The notes below the pieces were generated by a model that worked only from the letters and a program-made list of their open reading frames with translations, ran no database searches and was not told where the DNA came from. A stretch of DNA of 20,369 nucleotides from Bacteroidales bacterium (GTDB taxonomy: Bacteria > Bacteroidota > Bacteroidia > Bacteroidales > F082). Each line of letters begins with the position of its first letter. Within the stretch, counting starts at the first letter, position 1. Positions 1-7,378 of the stretch are shown here, piece by piece. Where the stretch lies: NCBI GenBank assembly GCA_024689285.1, contig JAILDR010000147.1, positions 1-20,369 on the forward strand, read 5' to 3'. The translations under genes and the position numbers were made by a program.

Positions 1-216
1 TGCCACCTCGTATATAAACACAGAGGGCTGTGTATTCTTGGTTTCCATCAAATCCTCTTCCGTACCATTGAACATGACATCGGTTATCTTCCAACCGAGT
101 GCCTCATCAGCACGGTCAAACAACTCTCTTGCTTTTGGTGAGAGGGCATACAAGTCCTTACCCATACCTTCCTTCTGGCAACCTTGGCCAGGGAAAATAA
201 ATGCTACCTTACTCAT
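1..216 (-). CDS. fabD: Malonyl-CoA:ACP transacylase FabD, N-terminal part (runs off the window)
   Basis: FabD moves malonyl from CoA to the phosphopantetheine arm of acyl carrier protein, the entry step of type II fatty-acid elongation in the cytoplasm. The 72 residues visible begin MSKVAFIFPGQG, with the family's nucleotide/acyl-binding FPGQGxQ at residues 9-14, and continue with the usual GMGKDLY and TQPSVF blocks. The catalytic GHSxG serine lies beyond the window edge, so activity cannot be judged. The ATG at 216 is the only start that precedes the GQG motif. The gene follows a small acyl carrier protein gene in the same direction, with a strong hairpin between them. It may be the housekeeping copy or a cluster-dedicated one; the fragment cannot tell. 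The family assignment is secure. Confidence 0.93.
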   Translation of the reverse strand, partial: MSKVAFIFPGQGCQKEGMGKDLYALSPKARELFDRADEALGWKITDVMFNGTEEDLMETKNTQPSVFIYEVA

Positions 217-243
217 ACTCTGTAAGAATAAATGAATTGATAA

Positions 244-275
244 CCTATAGACTGCACACTTAGGCAGTCTATAGG
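244..275 (-). terminator. Perfect 12-bp hairpin between the carrier-protein gene and fabD
   Basis: CCTATAGACTGC (244-255) pairs perfectly with GCAGTCTATAGG (264-275) around an 8-nt loop. On the minus strand it begins 17 nt after the carrier-protein stop and is followed by a T-rich stretch (TTATCAATTCATTTATT) leading to the fabD start at 216. It may act as a partial terminator or as a processing/stability element that lowers fabD readthrough. The T-run is interrupted, so intrinsic termination is only possible. Confidence 0.5.
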
Positions 276-291
276 CATATCATCAATTCTG

Positions 292-519
292 TTACTTGGA
301 CTGAACCAAATTAAAGAGTTCCTCAATCGTGGTGCAGCTACGAATATCGGCTCCCGTAATTCTTTTCTCGAATTCTTCATCCACCATAGAGATGACAGAA
401 AGAGCTACAAGAGAACTCCATTCGTCCAAAGACTTGTAATTTGTGTCGGGCTTGAAGACATCAGCTGGTGTGTCATCAAATTGCTCAGCAAAGAGCTCTA
501 CAAATTTTTGTAAATCCAT
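292..519 (-). CDS. Acyl carrier protein (phosphopantetheine-binding), 75 aa
   Basis: A small acidic helical carrier protein of the PP-binding family, the usual ACP size. The attachment serine is most likely S36 in the LDEWSSL block (31-37), replacing the DSL motif of fatty-acid AcpP. This variant resembles stand-alone carriers in secondary-metabolite and polysaccharide clusters more than housekeeping AcpP, so the symbol acpP is not given. The start at 519 follows a very A-rich leader typical of Bacteroidota translation initiation. It is the last cluster gene before fabD and lies 85 bp after the ATP-grasp gene. A plausible job is to present an acyl or aminoacyl group made by upstream ligases; the substrate is unknown. 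Confidence 0.85.
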   Translation of the reverse strand: MDLQKFVELFAEQFDDTPADVFKPDTNYKSLDEWSSLVALSVISMVDEEFEKRITGADIRSCTTIEELFNLVQSK

Positions 520-604
520 TTTTTTATTTTTTTATTTTTGGGACTAATTATTTTTATCAAATTGGTTTTTCAGCAGTAAGTCCCATTAACTGCTGAACTT
601 CCCA

Positions 605-1780
605 TTATTTTATTACTCTATCCTTGGTTTTATACAATTTAAGATTGTATTTGTTATCTCTAAACGGATAATGGCACTCAATAAACTGCCCATGGCTATT
701 GATCTCCAAAACTGAGAACCCTTCATTGGTCGGAATAACATCTATGTCAAGCTGAGGTGTCATAGGAATGTATTTGGATATATCCGAAATCAGCTTCATC
801 AGTTTATCCCAATTGGGAATCACGATGCCATCCAAATCGGCACCTGTGTCTGGATGCTTGTGGATTTCATCATACGAAAACTCCCCTCTTCTAATCCATG
901 AACCAAATGTCTTACCTTCATCAAATGTCAAGCCGCTGTAGATGGTGCCGTCATAATCGGTTCTGAACCCCGCCTGCTTACATCCAAGCCTCACTCGTGC
1001 AGAAGTCAGCTGCGGACCATCCTGCTGGTCGTAGAAGATAATGAGACGAACCACCGCATAGCTGTCTTCACCCACAATACGGGCTAAGTCATCGTGTGGC
1101 GCAACAAAGTCGGTGATAATATAATCATCGAGGTTCTCTAAAACCTTGCGGACTTCCGAAATATCCGCAGGCTGGTTATTCATTTGAAAGCCACCGTCTT
1201 TGCAAACCAGTTTGTACAATCCTTCGCCATGGCCGCCCACGCAGGCTTTGGCAATAAGGGGTCTTGTTTTGAGAAGTTCAATGACATCCTCGATGTTATG
1301 GCTGTATCCTTCTTTGATAAACCGGTGGTCAACTGGCAAATACACACCCTTTCGCACATAATAATGATGGATGGGCATACTGTCAATAAATGGGCGCAAC
1401 AGATAATAGGTGCTCAGCTTATGATCAAACCAGAAGACAAAACGCATATTCAAATAATTCTCAGGCTGGTAAAAATCAAAGTCCGACAAAAAACGGTTAC
1501 AGTTTTCTTTCGTAATTCCGTACCAGTTCGCCTTATACGTTGCAATACCATAGTCATATAAATACTGCTTCTCTGGTGACTCTTTTCCTCCACCCTCAAA
1601 ATAGTCCTGTGTAAATTCGGTGGCTATTCGGTCAATGCGGAAATCAACCACCCCCTCATTTTTAGCCTTCTTGGCAAATTTCATATACTTTCTACGATAG
1701 GCACATTTCTTTCCAACGCTTTTCTTCGATTGCCTCCAAGTTCTTATCCACCAAAGGGTATTTTTTATTAACTTCTTCAT
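605..1780 (-). CDS. Sugar-transfer-associated ATP-grasp protein, 391 aa
   Basis: An ATP-grasp-fold protein of the type linked to sugar-transfer loci (ATPgrasp_ST family). A basic N-terminus of about 45 residues precedes the fold. The ATP-binding strand and glycine loop are LIAKACVGGHGEGLYKL (175-191), with K178 the likely phosphate contact. A central DFVAPHDDLARI (224-235) and a C-terminal metal-binding VLEINSHGQF (357-366) complete the core. Relatives sit in capsule and O-antigen clusters and are presumed to join a carboxylate to an amine on a sugar or peptide; none of this is shown for this protein. It is co-directional between the C-C lyase gene (36 bp upstream) and the carrier-protein gene. 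Family is fairly sure; substrate unknown. Confidence 0.8.
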   Translation of the reverse strand: MKKLIKNTLWWIRTWRQSKKSVGKKCAYRRKYMKFAKKAKNEGVVDFRIDRIATEFTQDYFEGGGKESPEKQYLYDYGIATYKANWYGITKENCNRFLSDFDFYQPENYLNMRFVFWFDHKLSTYYLLRPFIDSMPIHHYYVRKGVYLPVDHRFIKEGYSHNIEDVIELLKTRPLIAKACVGGHGEGLYKLVCKDGGFQMNNQPADISEVRKVLENLDDYIITDFVAPHDDLARIVGEDSYAVVRLIIFYDQQDGPQLTSARVRLGCKQAGFRTDYDGTIYSGLTFDEGKTFGSWIRRGEFSYDEIHKHPDTGADLDGIVIPNWDKLMKLISDISKYIPMTPQLDIDVIPTNEGFSVLEINSHGQFIECHYPFRDNKYNLKLYKTKDRVIK

Positions 1781-1816
1781 ATCTATTAAATTAACATTCA
1801 GTACTATGTAATTCTT

Positions 1817-2956
1817 CTACTCTACGCCAAACAAATCGATGTAACTTGCTTCATTTTCAATCACACCGTACGCTTGGGCACGCATCATAATCTTCTCCGC
1901 CCAATTCTTGTGCGGACCAATCTCGTTCATGCCCTTGGTGCCTTTGATGACACCGCCGCTGGTGTGCATAATCTGGTAAGCATCGTCGTACTCGTCTTTG
2001 GTGACGGCCAACATGCCATTGATGAAGTTCAGGTGCGAAGGATGGATACATGTCTTGCCCATAAAACCATTAGCCTGGTCAAGCACCAACTCACGCATAA
2101 GCCCATCCACAGCATCGTTCACAATGGCCTTGCGCTTCAGCAGGGTGTTTTGCAGGTCAACCTTGGGCAGCTCAGCCATGCTCTTCATGCGCTTGTTCAC
2201 ACGGAAGTATTCCCACACAGGCCCGCTGACAGTATAGTCGTTGTTTCGGGTGAAAACATTAAGGATGTCCATCAGGCAATTCGAGACGGTCATAATGTCG
2301 TAGATAGTATAGTTAATGCCACGACGCACACCGAAGCAACTGGAGAAATCTGTACCGCCCACACGTACGTTCAGCACGAGGTTCTTGTTCTGGTCGAGCA
2401 CCCGCTTGATGGCAATCAGCTCGTCCAACCGGCTCTCCTTGAATGCCACACGGGCATCTTCGATGATAGGCATACCATACAACACCTCCCCGGCACGCTC
2501 ATTTAGGTCAACCAAATGATCCATGTAAGCAGCTGCATTCAGGCTGTTGAACTTCGGGAAGTTGAAGCCTGTGATATATGGCACGGACTCAATAGGCAAA
2601 AGTTTGGCGAAATGCTTAAACTGCTCCACATTGCGCACACGGAAAAAGATGAGCGGAATGTCCTCGTAGGCCAACTCTTTGTTCTCAACCTTCTGGCGCA
2701 AGGTTTCCAACACACGCAAGCAATTCTGCTCAGCAGCAGGCACATCCTCTTCCTTGCAAGCATCCTCGAAGCACATCACCATCGAGGTGAGGCCGGGATA
2801 CTTCTTGTCGATAATGGCCTGGGCAAAATCCTTGGTGCCTGGCATATACATGGTAGCCCCCAGACAATATTGCAGCAGGCTACGGTCTGTGTACTTATTG
2901 AAGTCCACAGGAGGGATTACGAACTGGTAATCCGGATTATATTGATGATGTTTCAT
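1817..2956 (-). CDS. HpcH/HpaI aldolase / citrate lyase-type C-C bond lyase, 379 aa
   Basis: A TIM-barrel enzyme of the CitE/HpcH superfamily, closest in my judgement to the C-C-bond-lyase branch described alongside ATP-grasp proteins in tellurite-resistance-associated (Ter) loci. Visible landmarks are YMPGTK (37-42), the acidic MCFEDA (61-66), the strand FFRVRN (104-109), IIEDARV (164-170), LNVRVGGTDFSS (195-206) with its conserved Arg and Asp, and KTCIHPSHL (301-309), the typical C-terminal CitE signature. Members cleave or form C-C bonds of short oxo-acids or CoA esters; the substrate here cannot be read. The ATG at 2956 begins MKHHQYNPDY. A degenerate GCCAA-type repeat lies upstream, between it and the TIM-barrel gene. 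Confidence 0.85.
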   Translation of the reverse strand: MKHHQYNPDYQFVIPPVDFNKYTDRSLLQYCLGATMYMPGTKDFAQAIIDKKYPGLTSMVMCFEDACKEEDVPAAEQNCLRVLETLRQKVENKELAYEDIPLIFFRVRNVEQFKHFAKLLPIESVPYITGFNFPKFNSLNAAAYMDHLVDLNERAGEVLYGMPIIEDARVAFKESRLDELIAIKRVLDQNKNLVLNVRVGGTDFSSCFGVRRGINYTIYDIMTVSNCLMDILNVFTRNNDYTVSGPVWEYFRVNKRMKSMAELPKVDLQNTLLKRKAIVNDAVDGLMRELVLDQANGFMGKTCIHPSHLNFINGMLAVTKDEYDDAYQIMHTSGGVIKGTKGMNEIGPHKNWAEKIMMRAQAYGVIENEASYIDLFGVE

Positions 2957-2975
2957 CTTTTCAACCTTAGCTCTT

Positions 2976-3022
2976 GGCCTTTAGCCATTAGCCAACCAAC
3001 GGCCAATAACCAACAGCCAACG
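2976..3022. repeat. Degenerate 7-bp GCCAA-type tandem repeat
   Basis: The gap between two co-directional genes holds about six imperfect heptads built around AGCCA / ACCAAC / GGCCAAT. It is low-complexity, mostly purine-free of G on one strand, and shows no ORF or clear hairpin. Its role is unknown; it may be a slippage-prone spacer inside the operon. Confidence 0.55.
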
Positions 3023-3026
3023 TTAA

Positions 3027-3923
3027 TTACTTTGGCGAAACAATCGCTTCTGGATAATAAGTGTCGATTACTCGTTTTACGAGGGAAACCTGCTTTGCAC
3101 GCTGACGGGCTTCCTTCTCGGTGGTATCGTAACTGTGGTTGGCAGCAACCGAGCCTCCGGTCTTCAAGTAAACAGGGGCAGCCACACGGATAAAGTCGGG
3201 CACCTCGTAGTGACGGATGAAACCACCGCTGGATTTCGGATTCTCAGTGTGCAGATCAATCGGCACATTGATGGCGGCACGCATGGCAGCCAGCATCTGC
3301 ACCTGGATGTCGCGAATCGGGTTGATACTGTCGGCACCAATGGTTTCAAGCAGATGGGCTGAGCAAGGGTTGCCGTGACCGCTGTGGGCAGAGACCTTAA
3401 AGTGACAGTCGGCAGGGATGTAGCCGCACTTGCGGGCTTCGTTCAAAGCCCAAAGCAAGCCTTCGTCATAGACTAAGAATCCACGCACACCCAAACGGGC
3501 ACCACGGCGGATCTCCTCAATGCCACGGGCAATCTGCTCCTCGCCACGCAGACGGTAGCCCATGCGCTGACCTTCTTCGGTCTTCACGGAAGCCGAGGTG
3601 TCGGTAGTGGCGCGAGGGCCGCAAGCCAATACTAATTGCACTTTCCATTGTTTGGCATATTCCACCATCTTGCCGATTTCATCGTCGGTCAAGAACATGA
3701 TGCCCTTGGTTTGGGTAACGCGGTGGATTTGGATGCCAAATTCATCCAAAGCCTCAAGCAAGGCCTTCATTGGGGCGGGGCCTTGGATGCCCGGCACCTC
3801 AAAGCGGTATTGGCCGCCATCCTCGAAACGTTTTTCTGATGTTGGGAGGTCGTAAAGGTCGCCTCCAGGCATACCGATGCTCTCCAAGAAAGCACGGGTT
3901 TCTTTCATTGTGTAGTAATTCAT
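3027..3923 (-). CDS. TIM-barrel protein, possibly U32-peptidase-like, 298 aa
   Basis: A well-conserved-looking soluble protein of alternating beta/alpha segments. Motifs include IHRVTQTKGIMFLTDDEI (67-84), LVLACGPRATTDTSASV (97-113), MGYRLRG (121-127), GVRGFLVYDEGLLW (145-158), FKVSAHSGHGNP (175-186), ADSINPIRD (197-205), PIDLHTENP (221-229) and YLKTGG (252-257). The VYDEG and SAH/NP blocks suggest a barrel active site. From memory, actinobacterial and Bacteroidota relatives are sometimes labelled U32 family peptidase, but I see no diagnostic catalytic set, so protease activity is not claimed. It sits between the ATP-grasp gene and the C-C lyase gene on the same strand, implying a shared pathway. 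The ATG at 3923 is preceded by an AT-rich leader. Confidence 0.6.
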   Translation of the reverse strand: MNYYTMKETRAFLESIGMPGGDLYDLPTSEKRFEDGGQYRFEVPGIQGPAPMKALLEALDEFGIQIHRVTQTKGIMFLTDDEIGKMVEYAKQWKVQLVLACGPRATTDTSASVKTEEGQRMGYRLRGEEQIARGIEEIRRGARLGVRGFLVYDEGLLWALNEARKCGYIPADCHFKVSAHSGHGNPCSAHLLETIGADSINPIRDIQVQMLAAMRAAINVPIDLHTENPKSSGGFIRHYEVPDFIRVAAPVYLKTGGSVAANHSYDTTEKEARQRAKQVSLVKRVIDTYYPEAIVSPK

Positions 3924-3951
3924 ATCTTTAAAGTTTAATCATTTCTTTCGT

Positions 3952-5190
3952 TTAAACATCTTGTTGATAGATGTCTTTCCGCATTATTGACTTACCTTGG
4001 TCATCTACGACATCGATAATATGAAGAATATGTCTTAATTTTACATCATTCTCCTCATAAGATCTTGATTTTACAGTAAATGAAGCCAAGCGTTCACTTG
4101 ACGACATATTTCCAGCGCAAGTCAATCCCATTTGCTTATGTGTATAAAGAGTATCAATATACCCTTCTGAGACCAATTCTTCAACTCCAATTATTTCTGA
4201 GAAAACGCCTTCTTTGGGAAAAACATGATAGGTGGCATACACTGGAAGCTTAGGTTGTTGTATGACGATTTCAGGGTTCCATCCTAGATACGCATCGGCG
4301 GTTGCATTAATCACATTTATGCCTGTCAAATCCTTAATAATCTGGAAACTAAGATTGCCTCCAAATCTTAATCCAAATTCAATAACATATACGTCTTGTT
4401 CTGTCGCTATCGCCTGAATATATAATGGACCATTTTCAACATGTAAATCTTTCGCTATTGTATTACTAATATCATAACAACGTTGTTTTATTTTATCCGT
4501 AATCCTCGCTGGTATTAGCGAACCATACGATAAAGTTAATTCATCATCTTTATATTTTCGTTTTTCTTTTATGTCTAATACAACTGCATCGCCATCAGAA
4601 ACAAAACAATCTATTTGTATTTCAGGACCCATGACAAATTCCTCCACTATTGCCTGATGGTTACGACTAAGTGAAAGTGCAATGTTAACAGCTTCTTTTA
4701 AATCCTCCTCTCTTGATATCTTTGTAATACCTATTGATCCAGAAGCATCAGAAGGTTTAATAATCAAAGGATACTTCAGATGTATTTGTCCCAAATCTTC
4801 CAAACCACTAACTGCAATAAAGTCAGAAGTTGGAACATTAGCCTTTTTCAGCATCGCCTTCATCTTATTTTTATTTGTTGCAATAAGAGAAGTTTCATAA
4901 CTATAGGGATGATTTAATCCAAGCCGCTCCGCTACTAATGCAGCCGGGGGTATTGCCCTGTCGGTACATAAATCCATTATGGAACAAACATTCTCTTTAC
5001 GGCAGATTTCCTCAACCGCTTCAACATCTAGCGTACTTTCTTGGTAATGAATATCAACATATTCCTTTGCAATAGGCGAAGGTAAATAATCTATAAGTAC
5101 CGTCCTAAAACCTTTTATTCTTAGATACTTTGCCAACTCCGCATGAGGTCTAATGCCTCCGAGTATTGCAATTGATCTTTTTTCTTGCAT
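3952..5190 (-). CDS. ATP-grasp carboxylate-amine ligase-like protein, 412 aa
   Basis: A three-domain ATP-grasp enzyme resembling PurK/CPS-type and L-amino-acid ligases. The N-terminal Rossmann-like preATP-grasp domain starts AILGGIRPHAELAK (8-21). The central ATP lobe has YPLIIKPSDASGSIGI (140-155), with K145 as the ATP lysine, followed by EEFVMGPEIQIDCF (183-196). The C-terminal lobe supplies metal ligands in YVIEFGLRFGGN (268-279), including E271 and N279. It should activate a carboxylate as acyl phosphate for attack by an amine. It lies 17 bp after the aminotransferase-like gene. Its base composition is visibly more AT-rich than the two downstream genes. Fold and reaction class are confident; substrates are not. 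Confidence 0.85.
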   Translation of the reverse strand: MQEKRSIAILGGIRPHAELAKYLRIKGFRTVLIDYLPSPIAKEYVDIHYQESTLDVEAVEEICRKENVCSIMDLCTDRAIPPAALVAERLGLNHPYSYETSLIATNKNKMKAMLKKANVPTSDFIAVSGLEDLGQIHLKYPLIIKPSDASGSIGITKISREEDLKEAVNIALSLSRNHQAIVEEFVMGPEIQIDCFVSDGDAVVLDIKEKRKYKDDELTLSYGSLIPARITDKIKQRCYDISNTIAKDLHVENGPLYIQAIATEQDVYVIEFGLRFGGNLSFQIIKDLTGINVINATADAYLGWNPEIVIQQPKLPVYATYHVFPKEGVFSEIIGVEELVSEGYIDTLYTHKQMGLTCAGNMSSSERLASFTVKSRSYEENDVKLRHILHIIDVVDDQGKSIMRKDIYQQDV

Positions 5191-5207
5191 ATTTCTATCC
5201 TTTTTTG

Positions 5208-6173
5208 TTAAAAAACAATCAGTTTAATTATCCTTTCAATATCTTCAATATCATAACGTTGATCACATGGAATTGGAAGAATCATTTCAGATAAAACTAT
5301 TTCGTTAATGGTCTCATCTGCTATATTCTCATTCGGCCAAAAACGAGGAACAAACACCTTATTCTCTATCAATTTCTTGCGCAATTCAACGCCATTTTCC
5401 ACCATTAGTGGATATGCCATTGGACAAACAAAAGAATCAAACGATGGTAGTTTTAGCAGATTAAACCTACATAATGCTGACTCCAATATCAAATAATTCT
5501 TACGCCGCTGCTTAATTACATTTCTATAGTCAATATGCAGAAGTATATCTTTTGTATAAGATGACATCTTTCGCATAGGTTGATTATCCAACTTTTCCTC
5601 ATCTTCACGATATGAGGCAAATCCAACTTCAGCACCCTTTTCTTTCCTTATAATCAAATGGTCACAATGATTTGACGAATCATCCTCTTCCAATCCTTCC
5701 AAAGAAAGCATATTATTAAAAGGATAAGCCACCCCGCCATCGGCTACGCCCACAAACTTACGTGCACTATAAAAACACTTTATCGCCTCAATAATAGGTG
5801 CGAAGAAAGCCTGTGCACAATCAACTATCAGATGGTCTCCATAAACAGCGACCATTTGAGAAATGTATTGGTCCTTTATGCCAAAATAGTTATTTACTAT
5901 CACATACTCATCTTGACATGGAACAATATTCTCAGCCATTTCGAGATTAGTGTTAATGTGATAGAACTGCCATGCTATCCCCAGTCGCTTCAATGGTTCA
6001 AGCACCACCTCACAAGTATAGTATGGCAAGTAAACCTTTTGAACATGACCTAATGATTGGAGAATAAACTCCAACGCATTGCGTCCAGTGTTAAGTAGAA
6101 TGCCGTTTGGATGAGGATAGTCACGACATTCTTCTCTATCCGCTAATTCAAAATAGCCACCAATTGGTTTCAT
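5208..6173 (-). CDS. DegT-like PLP-fold aminotransferase, divergent, 321 aa
   Basis: A fold-type-I PLP enzyme related distantly to DegT/DnrJ/EryC1 sugar aminotransferases. GRNALEFIL (30-38) matches the PLP-phosphate segment. LIVDCAQAFF (115-124) carries the ring-nitrogen aspartate D118. FYSARKFVGVADGG (134-147) carries the probable Schiff-base lysine K139 before the usual GGxA turn. It is shorter than standard members (about 360-400 aa), and the C-terminal half diverges. I set the start at 6173 rather than 6194: the ATG there overlaps the upstream stop as ATGA, the usual translational-coupling arrangement, and MKPIGGYFEL is a sensible N-terminus. It is flanked by two ATP-grasp genes, which hints that it makes or uses the amine they ligate. 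Confidence 0.75.
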   Translation of the reverse strand: MKPIGGYFELADREECRDYPHPNGILLNTGRNALEFILQSLGHVQKVYLPYYTCEVVLEPLKRLGIAWQFYHINTNLEMAENIVPCQDEYVIVNNYFGIKDQYISQMVAVYGDHLIVDCAQAFFAPIIEAIKCFYSARKFVGVADGGVAYPFNNMLSLEGLEEDDSSNHCDHLIIRKEKGAEVGFASYREDEEKLDNQPMRKMSSYTKDILLHIDYRNVIKQRRKNYLILESALCRFNLLKLPSFDSFVCPMAYPLMVENGVELRKKLIENKVFVPRFWPNENIADETINEIVLSEMILPIPCDQRYDIEDIERIIKLIVF

Positions 6174-7372
6174 TGTACTACAATTTTCCACCATGATTGA
6201 TCTGCCAATGCCTTTTCAAGCGACTCGGCATCATCAAATTTTAGGACAAGTGTTCCCACTGCATCGTTGGCTCCTTTAATAGCATGAACTTCGTCACCAG
6301 GTATTACCCACAAATCACGCTCTACCACATTGGGCAGGTACTCTGGAGCAATCTCTAATGCTTTAAAAATGCCATCTTGATTCGAGTGAAGTATTACTTC
6401 TGCCCAGTGACCATTATATAGCCTTTGTTGAATATCCTCATATTCATCCCCAACCGAATAACGGGTGTAGGCTGTAATCATATCAACTCCCGTTGCATAA
6501 CGGAGCATCTCGGCAAGACGGTTGCCACCGCCACGAGGGGTAACTTCCATGATGTATGGTTTGCCGTCTGTTGCAATACGTGTTTCCACATTATAAACGC
6601 TGGTCTTCATTCCCAACAAAGAAATCAACCTTTGTATCTCGTTGGTCAAATAAGTCTCTTGTTCTTTTGTGAAAGTGGATGGCCATGAATATGCAACGGG
6701 AGCGTAAGGATTATCAGCCTTGGGGTCAAAACGCTGAGCGGAGAAACTGACGAACTTTAATTTCCCTTGGTCGGAATAGCAATCCGTGTCGGAAGAGCAA
6801 CCTACTTTTTCAAGAAAATCTTCAATGATGATATGGTTTGAAAACGAATGTTCAAACGCATAATCCAAAGCGGGTTCCAATTCATCCGGATTGTTTACTC
6901 TTGTCACGCCCTTGCTACCAGCCGAATCGGTGGGCTTGACAATTATTGGATATTTCCACAAACCCTTCTCCTTGAGAGCATCACTCTTGGCCGTGTAATT
7001 ACGTGCCATTGGCACATTGAAACCGTTGTCGCGTAGAAAAGCTCGGAACTTGTCTTTGTTCTGGAGAATTTCCACAGATTCCAAAGAACCAATTGCAGGT
7101 AGGCCCAGTTTGTTCTGCACATAGGCAGCAGGTACCACACCCGGGTCAACACCAAACGAGATTACACCATCAACTTTCTTTTCTTTGGCCACTCTCAACA
7201 CAGCTTCCCTGTCGATAATGCTCACATTGACATATTCGTCAGAGTATTTATGCGCAGGGTTGTTGGGCAGGTAATCACAGGTGATGACATAGTATCCCTG
7301 TTTATGAGCGGCCTCAATCACAGGCAGGAGGTAACGGATACCTCCAAGAAGCATCAGTTTCTTTTGACTCAT
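6170..7372 (-). CDS. ATP-grasp carboxylate-amine ligase-like protein, 400 aa
   Basis: A second ATP-grasp enzyme of the same layout as the one at 3952-5190 but clearly different in sequence. The preATP-grasp start is LMLLGGIRYLLPVIEAA (6-22). The ATP lobe has YPIIVKPTDSAGSKGV (141-156) with K146, followed by IIIEDFLEKVG (181-191). Metal-binding residues lie in YIMEVTPRGGGNR (273-285), including E276 and N284. It lies 6 bp downstream of the DegT aminotransferase gene, so the two are likely co-translated. It could acylate the amino group that enzyme creates. It overlaps the next gene by 4 bp (ATGA). The family call is strong; the acyl donor is unknown. Confidence 0.86.
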   Translation of the reverse strand: MSQKKLMLLGGIRYLLPVIEAAHKQGYYVITCDYLPNNPAHKYSDEYVNVSIIDREAVLRVAKEKKVDGVISFGVDPGVVPAAYVQNKLGLPAIGSLESVEILQNKDKFRAFLRDNGFNVPMARNYTAKSDALKEKGLWKYPIIVKPTDSAGSKGVTRVNNPDELEPALDYAFEHSFSNHIIIEDFLEKVGCSSDTDCYSDQGKLKFVSFSAQRFDPKADNPYAPVAYSWPSTFTKEQETYLTNEIQRLISLLGMKTSVYNVETRIATDGKPYIMEVTPRGGGNRLAEMLRYATGVDMITAYTRYSVGDEYEDIQQRLYNGHWAEVILHSNQDGIFKALEIAPEYLPNVVERDLWVIPGDEVHAIKGANDAVGTLVLKFDDAESLEKALADQSWWKIVVQ

Positions 7373-7378
7373 TGTTTG

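Noticed and set aside
1874..3193. Two long plus-strand open frames (210 and 225 codons)
   Set aside because: Antisense to the C-C lyase and TIM-barrel genes; rich in His/Val/Leu as expected from reverse reading of real codons.
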